Source: Fusarium oxysporum f. sp. lycopersici 4287 (Eukaryota > Ascomycota > Sordariomycetes > Hypocreales > Nectriaceae). Taken from it: a stretch of DNA of 64,000 nucleotides. The DNA lies in contig NC_030988.1 in assembly GCF_000149955.1 (NCBI RefSeq), forward strand, positions 763,196 to 827,195, given 5' to 3'. The notes below the pieces were generated by a model. The model made no database searches, was not told the origin of the DNA, and saw only the letters and a program-made list of their open reading frames with translations. Position 1 is the first letter of the stretch. Every line of letters begins with the position of its first letter. This document shows, piece by piece, positions 34,238 through 44,349 of this stretch. The position numbers and the translations under genes were made by a program.

Positions 34238-35490
34238 ATGGCTCTGAGAGAGAAAGGGCCGCAGATCATCGCTACAATGTGGACTTTGACACCTGTAGCC
34301 ATGATTTTCGTTGCATTACGAGCATACGTTAGACTACTTATCAAGAGGCCATTCGGCATTGACGACCTTTTCCACAGCTTGGCCTTTGTGAGTTACCGAG
34401 AATTTTTCTTCCTCAATATCTCTTTGTGCTTTTCTTTTTGCCCTTGTTTCCTCCACTAATGTAACCACATGCAGGTGTTTCTTGTCTGTTATACTATCTG
34501 TATTACTATCGCAGTACATTACGGCTTCGGGCAAGATATTTCTCGTCTCATTCATCAAAATTCTAGGCACTTGCCTCTTGCACTGCTTTTCGAGGCTATT
34601 GGCCAGACCTTTGCCATTGTGGGCATGGTACTTGCCAGATGGTCAAGTGCCTTCCTTCTACTTCGCTTAACAAAGCCTTTATTGACAACACTTCGACGAA
34701 TCATATTATGTTTCATGTGTTGTCTCACTGCCACCTCTGTGGCTGCCTGTGTGCTGTCCTGGTTGCAGTGTTCTCTGGTGAGGTATTCATGGTGGCATCA
34801 TGTCCTGGACGTATGTGCCGATAACCCATATGGGTTGATGTTCTTCCACAGTGAGCACCTGCTGTCTGCCAGAATCACCTCTGAGACATACTAAAATCAC
34901 AAACAGGCTTGTGCACGCTAGCAGACTTTCTATTTGTCGGCTGGGGCTGGCATATTCAGCGGTCTGTAAGCATGACAGTACAAGACAGAATTACCACTCT
35001 CTGCGGCTTCAGCCTTAGTCTCATGTAGGTACCCATCCTCGCCATCTATCAAACGTTGTTAAGAAGCGCATGTAGCACGGGAGCATGTGGCTGCAAGCGA
35101 ACCTTGGAAGCAATGCAACTTTCGAGCCCCAACTATACGAGTGAGTAGCCATCATCATCGGTAGAAACCCTGGTTAATGGCTTGCCAGATGATACAGTAG
35201 GGTTAGTGTTATGGTCCGCAGTCGACATAACCACAATAGAGGCCTTTAATGGCATAGTAGTCTGTCTCTCTTCCTGCAAGCAGCTCTTCAAAATGTGGAC
35301 TTCAACCCGAATTGATGGCCGGGAGGTCAGGGACGATCATGCTGTGCAAGCATACGGAGACAGTCCACCATTTCCTCACCAGAATGGAAGGTCAATGGAT
35401 GCCGAAAAGTGGCGGGGTACCAATCTTACTGACGGGAAAAGCGAATCTGAGGTATCAGTACTTCGTTATTCTGCCAGAGGCAACCTGTAA
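34238..35490 (+). CDS. PTH11/fungal rhodopsin-like 7TM protein
   Basis: Five exons (34238-34387, 34475-34850, 34907-35024, 35064-35140, 35189-35490) join in phase to 340 residues; introns are 87, 56, 39 and 48 bp. The 39 bp one is unusually short and the weakest. Seven hydrophobic segments are visible, starting IIATMWTLTPVAMIFVALRA. Family signatures include RPFGIDD after TM1, HYGFGQD after TM2, LARWSSAFLLLRLTKPLL in TM3, DFLFVGWGWHIQRSVSMTVQ DRITTLCGFSLSL around TM5-6, and NYTNDTVGLVLWSAVDITTI in TM7. These plasma-membrane proteins include receptors for surface or nutrient cues in plant-associated fungi. The cytosolic tail is ~85 residues. It converges with the CCCH gene. Confidence 0.82.
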
Positions 35491-35820
35491 TCAGATATCG
35501 AAAGCCAATGCGAGTCATTACCTGTCTTCTTGCCAAGGGCAGCCTGACAGGCCATGTAACGCTTCAACAGCGGCCTACAAACACCAGACGTACGATGCTT
35601 GTGAATTATGGTTCTGTCATATCCTGGTAGAAGTAACGAATGATATTCGAGGCCGTACATACCAGACTCAGACGGACAAGAAATCTCATTCTGCTTCCAC
35701 CATGGCTCCAACCAGCGCCTGCGTTCGGAGGATGACTACGACCTGATGTGCAAGACCTAACCTTCCGTATTTGTCCTACTGTAGAGGCGAAGGCAATAAC
35801 ACCCTCAAGACTCAGCCATT
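35491..35820. other. Convergent spacer, nothing seen
   Basis: 3' regions of the 7TM gene and the CCCH gene; only shadow frames. Confidence 0.4.
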
Positions 35821-37467
35821 CTATAATGAGGCCCTCGAGGTAGAGCAATGAGCCCCTTCACCAAACCGCGTTAATATGTATGCCCGTCCTATCAGGTATA
35901 CCGTTGTAGATTGTAGTTGTTTACTGGTCTCCCCAGAGATTCGGTCCCTCCGGTCTCGTCGTTGCGTCCATCGACATCTACAGAGCGCAGAGACGGGGGA
36001 CATCATAGGCTGTTCAACTGCCGCAACGCAGTCGACAGGAGAATAGTCTGCGGTGCAAACTCGCGGGCGGAACCGACAATGGCTCTTTCCGCCAGCTCGG
36101 TTACGGCAATCTGCCCGCTGACACACATGGCCATAAACACAGTTTGCTCTGCGGCAAGCTCCCCCACGCGTACAAGTTACAGAACGTGAGAGATGTTCAA
36201 GCGCTGGGAGCAGGTCTTTATCAATTGGTGCATGTTCATATCCACAGTTGTCGCTCTCGCATGAATTATACAGCTGTGCATTATTGCAGAATCTCTTCCC
36301 CTGCGATAGCATCTTGAGACGTCTTGCGGCATCACGGTCAGGTGGGGGCAAGTAAGCGTCGAGACGGTCCTCGGCTGCATTGATGGCCACGCATCCATAT
36401 GGGATGTCGTCCTTTCGAGGTAGGGACTCGATATTACTCTTGGTGATACTGGAGCCGCGTCCCCAATCACCTGCCAGGTTCTTTGTGCCTGTGCCGATAG
36501 TTGACGGCGAGGGTGTACTACTCTGACTGGATGTTTTACTGTCGACGTGAGAGAACTTGCAGCCGCTGCCATATCGGCAATTCCCTTGCATGTAAAAGCT
36601 GCAGACCGAGTTCCCATCATTCGAGTTTCCTTTGATCGTAGAATTTGTGTATGGTGAGTTGACGACTTTACTGATATTGGTGGACGACGCAAGAGCCGTC
36701 TTTGTTTGCGCAGTAGAATAAGCGTATGTGAGTGGTACATGGCGGAATACACCAGGGAGTTCTTCAATGTTCATGCCAAGTCTGTCAAACTCCTTATGAA
36801 ACAACACACTCGGCGTTCGAATAAGCGTGAATCTTTCACGGTTGCCCCTAAAGGGGATAAGATCGGATACGTAGCCCACATCATGGCAGGCCGCGAAGTA
36901 AATATGCTTGCACTGGGCGTTGTCGGCGTAGAGACGGAGAATGGCTTTGACTTTAAAATCGGCGTTTTCTTTTAATTCGCCCGCGTCGATAAAATCAGCG
37001 AGACCGTAAGATCGGTTAAATCCAGCTGTGAATGATGAGAATGATCGCTTCTCTGCACCGGCGAGACCGTTTTTGCAAAGTGCTTTTGATAGGCCTGTGA
37101 GGTTGGCGTAGACGCGGACCATGACCTCGCAGGATTCGAGACCTTTGCGGCGTAGACTATCTTTGATAGTATCATTGAGTTGTTTGGCGGCTCTGCTCCC
37201 GCCTTCTTCACCGTCTTTGACGAAGCGTTCGTCAAAGATGTAACCATCTCCGTCAACGACTACAAGAGCAAAAGGATTACGCTCTTGACCTCTTGCGAGC
37301 TGCTTGTAGCGCTCTCTCCCCTCACGCTCCTCTTCATAATCGCTTTTAAGACGCTTATAGTCTTTGATCAGAACAGCGTACTGGTCGAGAATATCGTTGA
37401 GGGCGTTGTTATTTCGGAACGCGGCAAGCTTCTCAGCTGCACTGTCGATTGTCGCATCAGGAAGCAT
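35821..37467 (-). CDS. CCCH zinc-finger protein with NYN/PIN-like central domain
   Basis: A single frame of 548 codons. A coiled coil (~25-65, IKDYKRLKSDYEEEREGRER) is followed by a domain at ~65-250 with VVVDGDGYIFDE, ILRLYADNAQCKHIYFAACH DVGYVSDLIPFRG and LIRTPSVLFHKEF, resembling the NYN/PIN-like fold of fungal CCCH proteins. A canonical C-x7-C-x5-C-x3-H finger follows (CSFYMQGNCRYGSGCKFSH). Weaker Cys/His sets lie later (CNNAQLYNSCESDNCGYEH; CTRGGACRRANCVYGH). Such proteins probably bind RNA or DNA. After ~residue 470 the sequence becomes atypical (Arg/Ser-rich, no motif), so the natural stop may be lost through a frameshift and the last ~80 residues may be spurious. Confidence 0.8.
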   Translation of the reverse strand: MLPDATIDSAAEKLAAFRNNNALNDILDQYAVLIKDYKRLKSDYEEEREGRERYKQLARGQERNPFALVVVDGDGYIFDERFVKDGEEGGSRAAKQLNDTIKDSLRRKGLESCEVMVRVYANLTGLSKALCKNGLAGAEKRSFSSFTAGFNRSYGLADFIDAGELKENADFKVKAILRLYADNAQCKHIYFAACHDVGYVSDLIPFRGNRERFTLIRTPSVLFHKEFDRLGMNIEELPGVFRHVPLTYAYSTAQTKTALASSTNISKVVNSPYTNSTIKGNSNDGNSVCSFYMQGNCRYGSGCKFSHVDSKTSSQSSTPSPSTIGTGTKNLAGDWGRGSSITKSNIESLPRKDDIPYGCVAINAAEDRLDAYLPPPDRDAARRLKMLSQGKRFCNNAQLYNSCESDNCGYEHAPIDKDLLPALEHLSRSVTCTRGGACRRANCVYGHVCQRADCRNRAGGKSHCRFRPRVCTADYSPVDCVAAVEQPMMSPVSALCRCRWTQRRDRRDRISGETSKQLQSTTVYLIGRAYILTRFGEGAHCSTSRASL

Positions 37468-38166
37468 TGTCGGCGGATGGCGACGACGACATGCCCTGCA
37501 TTGCCGAAGATTCCGGGGAGATTTGTGAGTGAGGTGCGAAGTGAAAAAGGAGAGGGTATGGTGTCTCTTACGGTGAGTGCGGGCACAAAAGAATGCCGGG
37601 CAATCTCAGAGCGGTAGATGAGATTGCAGTTGCGGAGTCATGTGATATGCCACGTGTGTTACTCTTCAGGCATCAACGGCGGCAACCCAATCTTGCTCGA
37701 CGGTGCAGGAGGACAAAAGAAGGGCGCCCACGTAAGGATTGTTTCACTTATTTTGTTGTTTGTTTTTCTGCGTGCACAGTCACTTTGTTGGAGACGTCGC
37801 TGTTTGCGCTCGTGAATTTGGTCAAGCATCGTATGTTTGAGGCCGTGCGTTTCACCGCCCCACTACCCGCATTATTGAAACGGCTTCCAATCTCATGCCA
37901 TGGGCCTTATAGTGCATGAGTTTCTTTGAACTCACAAAGAACAGTCCGATGTTTCGGAAGTTATACCTAAATACACTGTCTCTTGTATCTTCATAACCAT
38001 TCTCGTCTCGTCTCGTCTCACCTTGGGGCACCTCGGTCCTGGACTTATGCAGCGGCCTGACGTTGCTTATTCTGTAGTCATCCAGCATCTTCCATGTGTC
38101 AACAAACGCAACAAGTCAGTCTCTAGTCTATGCCTTCATTTATTCTATCGTTTCTCTCCCCTCCCA
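37468..38166. other. Intergenic, nothing firmly supported
   Basis: Upstream region of the CCCH gene. A CGTCTCGTCTCGTCTC microsatellite lies near 38005-38022. Confidence 0.4.
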
Positions 38167-38436
38167 TCATTCGCTGAAAGAATAATCCGTGCACCCCTCC
38201 GCGCTCTTTACCTTGTAAAAAGTATCCCTCTGATACGGCTCCAGAGGAATATTTCTCGCGAGTCTAGGCGGCAAATCTGGACTAGAGATAAAGTGTCTTC
38301 CAAACGCAAACGTAACAGGCCGGTCTTTGAAACCTGTTTCCAAGGCTTTGTTTGCCTTTTCCACCGTGTAACCCCCTGCTGGAATGACTGGTCCGGCCCA
38401 ATCCCATTCTGAGCTTTGTTCTCGACGAGAGCGCAA
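38167..38436 (-). pseudogene. Old yellow enzyme (NADH:flavin oxidoreductase) C-terminal fragment
   Basis: The minus frame carries the end of an OYE barrel: AGPVIPAGGYTVEKA, then FAFGRHFISSPDLPPRLARN and PLEPYQRDTFY, which are diagnostic of the last two strands including the FMN phosphate-binding GGY and GR segments. The ~300 upstream residues of the enzyme are absent; the sequence 5' of it (beyond 38440) does not encode them in any frame. It is a relic, not a functional gene. Confidence 0.75.
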
Positions 38437-38525
38437 CGGTCACCAAGTCTCCTGCGCCTCACTGGGAACAGACATCGGCTTCAATCTCAGCACCGAACTC
38501 TCGCAGAGGCTCGGAGGGCTCTACC

Positions 38526-38780
38526 ATGGGCGATGAGCCTCCTCGTACGGCTTCTAGACGAGGTCCGAAGAGTAGTGATATCATCAAGGCGGAAGGGCCT
38601 CGATACACAGCAACTTTGTCTGTTTCGATCGAGCTGCCGAGCCCCGATAATAAGATTTTGCTTCCGATTCTTTACTCCTGCCTGATCAGCCGGACCTACA
38701 TTCTAGAAATTGTTTTGGCTTCAAGAGCGCATGGTTCCAGGTCCTTCACAGAATGCGTGCACCCAATCGCAACAACTTAA
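38526..38780 (+). pseudogene. Arrestin-like N-domain fragment
   Basis: The frame contains GPRYTATLSVSIELPSPDNK followed by ILLPILYSCLISRTYILEIV, which resembles the mid part of fungal alpha-arrestin-like proteins, where SCLISR..L precedes the final strand. It then loses similarity (SFTECVHPIATT, stop), and other frames downstream to 38970 look partly coding, suggesting frameshifts. There is no N-terminal half. It lies head-to-head with the OYE fragment. Confidence 0.45.
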
Positions 38781-38980
38781 TTATGCCCGCGACCTCGCCA
38801 GCATATGGTGGCATCTTAGCCGTATGGATATCGATGGAAGCGAAAGGGCAGACATACTGGCAACGGACCGGTCAAGACCTCCCCATATCAACTCAAGCCC
38901 GGCTACGCCGGCCTTCATCTACAGACACACCAAAGTGAGAGCTGACGCAAAAGCAGCTTTGGGCAACTGACAGAGCGATG

Positions 38981-41887
38981 ACCAACCCGGCGCATACCAA
39001 TTCCTTACCCTGATGCAACCCTAAAGTCCTCACGAGTAATCAAGCTTTTCACGGAGCGCCCTGGAGGTGTATGTTTGCGACCACTTGCGGCCAATGCCAT
39101 CTGGCCGATTCCGTACCCAATTAACCGTGGCTTGATGTTGAGTAAGGAAGCCTTCGTCAACTGTCTTGGGTCATCATCCCTCTGTTTTGGAAGTCAAGAT
39201 CATCGTATGCTCAGTAAGCATTATACCGCTGACATTTTCGTCGAAACGGCACTTGGTGATCTCTGACTTTGCTCCATCCATTTTCAGTTGGCTCGGATAG
39301 TTGTCGATTCGAGGGGTGGTAAATTGCGCAACCCAACAACTCGGAAGGTGAGGTCGAGCTAGATTATCTTTTTGTCAGTCTTCGTTCGGCTAGCGGCAGC
39401 GTTTGTGGAGGGTTATGCGGCGCTTGTTGTTTCTGAGGACGGTAGGCTTGTCGTTCCGGTCGATTGGTATTTGTTGCACCGTTGCGCTGGACTCTGCCAT
39501 AAAGCGTCAAGATCGTTCACGCGTCTTTGGTCGAGCCCTACTTTCCTTCCTCCACTTCACATTCTCGCTTCCGGCGCTCAGCCGCGATAGCTTCACTAAC
39601 CATGCTAGGCTTCATGAAGGGTTCAATAGCATGGTCGTGCAATGACCCTGGCGTATACTCTTCTCAATCGCAGTTCGTTTCGCCACAGACGACGCTTTTT
39701 TTTTCGCCTTCTTCTTCGGGTTCGACGAAACGCAATCCCTATAGACATTAAGGAGTCCGATAACACGGTGAATCCAGCATAGTTATACAAGGAACAAGAT
39801 CCAAGGTCCAGGGATGTCTAAGGCTAAAGTTGGCATATAGGCAATTGTCACCAATTTGGCGCCAAATGCCGAGACAGTGTCATCGAGATGCTGCGCGTAG
39901 TCAATAGCAGTTCTTCGTGTTGAGAAAGCATTCGGGGCATTCATGTATTGACTGATGGTGCTTAGCATAACGCGTACTGATAAATCGCGCGATGAGACGG
40001 CACATCGATTTTCCACTTTTGTGGCTTTGTCATCATACAGCAAGCCAAACCATCAGTGAGCTCACTAGTGCTGAAAGCAGACTACCCTGTAGTCACCAGC
40101 CTGCATTCACCCAAGCAACATAAAGCCCCCGGGGTACCAATATAGATCCGCAAATAACAGATACAACCATTTTCATTTCCTTTCACTCGCCTCTTCTGGG
40201 TCCTATGAGTAGTCGCTCTTACACTAAATTTCATGGAGAACTTTGTCCAAAGTGAGAAGGATCGACATGATGCGCTTGTCTTATTCAGGTGCTAGGTAGT
40301 ATATCCTTCCAGACGGACCTGAAGATCCTGACACCTTATCAATTCGAATCCTGCAACCTACCCGGCTATTCCTAATTCTCTTTAGCCAAGATTCTTCGCA
40401 TATGCAGGCACTTGTCGCAGAAACAGGGTCCCATCAGACGAGAGTCGTAATGCCCTTCCTTGTCGCTATTGGCTTGGGTATAAGTCATGCTTTTGATAAC
40501 TTGCTCGCTGCTGTCATAAACGTTGTTCGTTTGAAAAAGAATCCGGGGAGGTAAGCTTTGTATGCTTTTCAGGGACTGCCAAGCCTGTGACCTAAGAGTG
40601 TCATTATCTGCGGCCCCAGACCTGCGGCAAACTCACTTCTGCTTGTAGTCGGACATTGTTGAGACACATTACATTGGAATTGAGGAGAAACGTGAGTCAT
40701 GGGCCAGGATAGGTCCCCTACCCACACTTTTATACTCATGAGATCGAGTATGCATATAGGGGTATGCAAGGAAAGCAAGGGTCATTCTGAGACCGGGCTG
40801 GTGGCCCGAGTGGCTGGCCATATGCAGGGAACAAGTGACAAAGCACTTTGTCACACCCATCTGCGCACCATTTTGGTTCCAGCGACGATGGTAGGGGTTT
40901 AAAGTATAAATAACTATCTCTTGCAAGGATAAAGTGCCAGCTTTAGGCTATGGATTCATTGTAAAAGCCGACTTTTGGTGGCAAAAGAGAGTTGACAAAA
41001 AAGCATCAGCGCTAGTCCCAAAGTGGTCATGTCTCAGACAGCCCCTCCACATACCGCGGAGATGAGCTCATGACAATAGGTAAGAAGCGTGATGCCCAAC
41101 TCCCAGATCTTGTAGTCTGTACTAGAAGGCGATTATTTGCTGAAGCTCTAGCAATATTCAGTCAACAATGGCACGAATAAGAGCCGTTCTAAGTGTAGCT
41201 CTCTAAACCCCGCGTTTCTCAATGATTAGCGAATGGTGGAGAACTGCATGTACTGCAGGCTTAGCTTCTTCAGGCGAAGCACTCAGAAGTAGCGGCCCCA
41301 GGCGCTTCATGCCTGTGGAATTTCAGTACGGTGGGAACAATCCAACGTATCTCAGGCCCGTTGCTGCACTAACATATTCACGACATGGCTAGACGTGTGG
41401 TAGTAAGAAAGATAAGGCTCTATGTTGACACATTGTAGTAGCGACTAAACTGGGCGACGAGCCCGTTGGAAGCTGGGCAGGAGACCTCTTTATTGGTGCC
41501 TTAATTGGTTTGGCAACTCAGCCCTTCTCACAAGGATTGAGAGTCCGGACTTCATTTCTCCCAAAATGAGTTGGGACTTACTCTAGTATGTCCCATCGTT
41601 ACTTGCTTTAGATCTTGCGATATGGTGACCCGCCTGACGAATCCACTCACCTCTTTATCAAGGGTTTCCATGAGAGCTTCTGCCGAGGGAGAAGAAGTGG
41701 AGGTGTTAATGAATGCCCTAAATCAACTTGCACCCTGTTCGCTTTCCCGCTTCGCCTGGCCATGTCATACGTCCGGGGTTGGAGGCTGTTGTCTGGCGAT
41801 GGCTGAGTGTGAAACAACATCAACTGGTGCTCTATTCGAGCCAATCTCTTCTCATCGATTTGACAGTATAAAAAGTACTCGGTTAGC
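38981..41887. other. Gene-poor stretch, ~2.9 kb
   Basis: Only short frames (for example minus 39783-40043 with FGAKLVTIAYMPTLALDIPG) that cannot be joined or named. No inverted-repeat element was detected by eye. Confidence 0.35.
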
Positions 41888-41908
41888 TTGCCTTGCAGGT
41901 TGGAAGAT

Positions 41909-42271
41909 ATGAATTCACTCAACCATGTAGCTAAAGATCATTCTATCCAGGCAATGTATAAAACCCTTCCATACACGGTAAACTTGGGCCAGTTGGAAGG
42001 CCATATTGGAGGTGCCTTGAAGATTTGGTTGGGGTTCTCCTGTAGAGTAAGGTCAGGCCAGAAGGAAAGACAGCATGAAGACTTCCTTGGCATTTATTCA
42101 GGGGCGGTACTTGACATCGTACTGAAATCTGGTAATACAAGGCTCAGTCGTCTTTTACTGTCACTGGGGAAATCTCCATTAAGCTCTAGACAAGGTTATA
42201 CAAAAGTAGAGACGAGAAAAGAAAACGTTGAAGCACGATATTTTGATGAAGTCCTTACAAGGAAGAATTAA
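41909..42271 (+). CDS. Small hypothetical protein
   Basis: A frame from the ATG at 41909 (MNSLNHVAKDHSIQ) of about 120 residues. No motif; Gly/Leu-rich middle and a charged C-terminus. A minus shadow exists. Low support. Confidence 0.25.
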   Translation: MNSLNHVAKDHSIQAMYKTLPYTVNLGQLEGHIGGALKIWLGFSCRVRSGQKERQHEDFLGIYSGAVLDIVLKSGNTRLSRLLLSLGKSPLSSRQGYTKVETRKENVEARYFDEVLTRKN

Positions 42272-42694
42272 CTAAAAATATGGCAAGTAGCAAGTAATAA
42301 AGCTCGGATTTCCGTGTCAGCAACGCGTAGTCAGGACCCAATACCAAAGAGGCCCCAGACCATCAAATCGCGTATCAGGACCTGACATGCGGTGCAATTG
42401 GTACAGCAGGGAGAGCTGAAAAAAAGAAAAAAAGAAAACCCTAAATTATTGACTACATGTAATATTCGTCGTGTTAGATTAGACCTTGATAGACAGGAGT
42501 CAAGACTCGACACGCTGCTGTTGAATTGTTGTCCTGCCTAAGCGAGTAACCAAGCACCGATCAGAAATCCAAGGCAACCCCTTCTCAAGGCCGAGTCTAC
42601 CCCAACGCTCGTCCATTGTTCGAAATCCAAGTCTATCCCTGTAAAGCGAGGTAAATCAAATCAATTTTCGAACTGTTGATTTTCGACTGTAGGA

Positions 42695-43170
42695 CTAGGG
42701 GAATGGTTTTTTCCGTTTGACTTGACTTCGGGTCTCATACCGATGGGTATTGCGCACGGCTTGCATCGAAGTATTGGCCGTACTATGACGCTTCGGCATC
42801 CTGACTGGCGTAGATGATTGCTGCTTTTCTTTTTTGCATGCGACGCAACGTATAGCATCACTCATGTATTCGATAGAGAGTAAAGACAAGTCTCCATTGT
42901 GCTTCTCTTCGGTGCTCTTCATCAGCATATCTAAGACCTCCTTTTGGGCAGCCTTGTTTTTGCTTAGATCATTGGTAATCGTGATGAGCCTCTGCAGCGG
43001 ATCTTGTTCAAGGCATGTAATCATGCGTACGAAGCGAATGCGGGCGTCGGTAAGCTTTCAATAAGGAGTTTGTTATTTAAGCCAGAGATTAGTAGCGTGG
43101 CTCTACTTACAGGATCACGCGGGACTTTGGATCCGGTTGACATCAGGATTCTCCGCTTGCGAGGTGCCAT
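42695..43170 (-). CDS. Small basic hypothetical protein, two exons
   Basis: Exons complement(43111..43170) and (42695..43054) join across a 56 bp intron (GTAAGT, CTAAT branch, GAAAG acceptor) to 139 residues. It begins MAPRKRRILMSTGSKVPRDP, a nuclear-type basic start, continues LTDARIRFVRMITCLEQD and a helical middle (AAQKEVLDMLMKSTEEKHNG), then CVACKKEK and an Arg/Lys-rich tail (HRYETRSQVKRKKPFP). Small proteins with this 'DARIRF..' start occur as hypothetical proteins in fungi; I cannot name a family. The splice signals are strong. Confidence 0.55.
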
Positions 43171-43376
43171 CGTGTAATGGGCTCACTCGATTCTTGTAAG
43201 AATAGGTCGAAGCAAATGGCAACGATGAAGGGACCAAAATGACTTAAATGATGAATGGGGCAGCCACCTTTATAGAACTAGTAGGATACCAATGGGCTCA
43301 TACAGGCCGCATGCTTAGATAAACCTACGGTTGCTGCGGCATTGAGATCGCCACACCCCCATGGTGACTCCTGAGT

Positions 43377-43631
43377 CACAGTCAGTTGCGGGTCCACCCT
43401 CAGTAGCCTATCATCAGCATTTTGTTGGAATGACCCAAAACAGACTAGGCACCGCGCTATCCCACTGACAGACCACGCCGGACAGCCCAAGATAGCAACG
43501 GACAATCACGTCTGACATGGCGGGGTACATTTTGACTCGAGTTGTGTCGTCCGTCACGCTAGTCCATCTTGGGGCGTGTTCCATGATAGTAAACGTACCG
43601 CTAAGAGTGCGTGGAGGCACGCGCAAGACAG
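43377..43631. mobile_element. Relic of the 435 bp long-TIR element family
   Basis: The left part (GTTGCGGGTCC, CTCAGTAGCCTAT, ACCCAAAACAGAC) aligns with the inverted repeat at 954-1041/1300-1388, and the right part (CACGCTAGTCCATCTTGGGG, then GTTCC) aligns with its complement. The termini have lost the TA/TACAG bases and the internal region is shorter. Boundaries are approximate. Confidence 0.6.
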
Positions 43632-44242
43632 AACGACGCCCCCACTGTCTCTCCCTGCCTGGAGAAGTTGATTTGAGGAGTATTTCCCGAGGAATTAAAC
43701 CCCTGGATTCTTGGTGGTCCAATTATAGCAGATAGCACACATGGGGTACTTCGGAGCTTGTCTTTTCTGAGCGAGTTACATGGACTCTTTCCCTTCCAAG
43801 TTAGCTTTCTCACATGGATTCTGTGTTCTGACTGCGTGGGTTCGCTCCTTGCTTTCTGAGAGTATTTGTGCCACACACAATCTTCCGTAGTCGTATTGTG
43901 ATCACCGTTGACCATTGCGTTACCGAGATACGCGTTTTCTTCTCTATGGCTCTGTAGCTTCGAGCTCAAGGCCGAGACCGTCTGGTCTAGGTTGCGCAAG
44001 GTTTTGTTTCTACGATCTAGGGCTTGTTCCTTCAGAATGGAACTCATTTGATCTGGCTTCGCGCCAACCACTGGCGTGAGGCCTCCGAAAAGGTGGTTTT
44101 TCAGTTGGCCACGGCTTCTCTGAGCTAACTCATTATCATCACAGTGACCTCTGAGATGGAAACATGTAATTGGGCGGTCCTCAACTACCGTGAGGTCTAT
44201 GACCACCCGGTGGCTCTTTCTGCACATTGTGATGCTGGCCAT
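43601..44242 (-). CDS. Hypothetical protein with SUMO-interaction-like motif
   Basis: A single frame of 213 residues from an ATG at 44242. Near the N-terminus is HRVVIDLTVVEDRP, which fits the hydrophobic core plus acidic flank of a SUMO-interacting motif. A helical stretch follows (DRRNKTLRNLDQTVSALSSK LQSHREENAYLGNAM) consistent with a short coiled coil. The C-terminal residues run into the relic transposon (43377-43631), so the natural stop may have been displaced. Not assigned to a family. Confidence 0.45.
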   Translation of the reverse strand: MASITMCRKSHRVVIDLTVVEDRPITCFHLRGHCDDNELAQRSRGQLKNHLFGGLTPVVGAKPDQMSSILKEQALDRRNKTLRNLDQTVSALSSKLQSHREENAYLGNAMVNGDHNTTTEDCVWHKYSQKARSEPTQSEHRIHVRKLTWKGKSPCNSLRKDKLRSTPCVLSAIIGPPRIQGFNSSGNTPQINFSRQGETVGASFCLARASTHS

Positions 44243-44349
44243 TACTCTGTGAAAAGATAGAGCACGGAAGGACTGATGAGAAATTTACTTGGGATACTAA
44301 ATCTTAGATCTGTTTCGGGTGGATATGTAGTTAGGACGATGGATGGCAG

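Noticed and set aside
36177..37617. Several 90-196 codon frames on both strands within the CCCH gene
   Set aside because: They overlap the well-supported 548-codon frame and have low-complexity translations.
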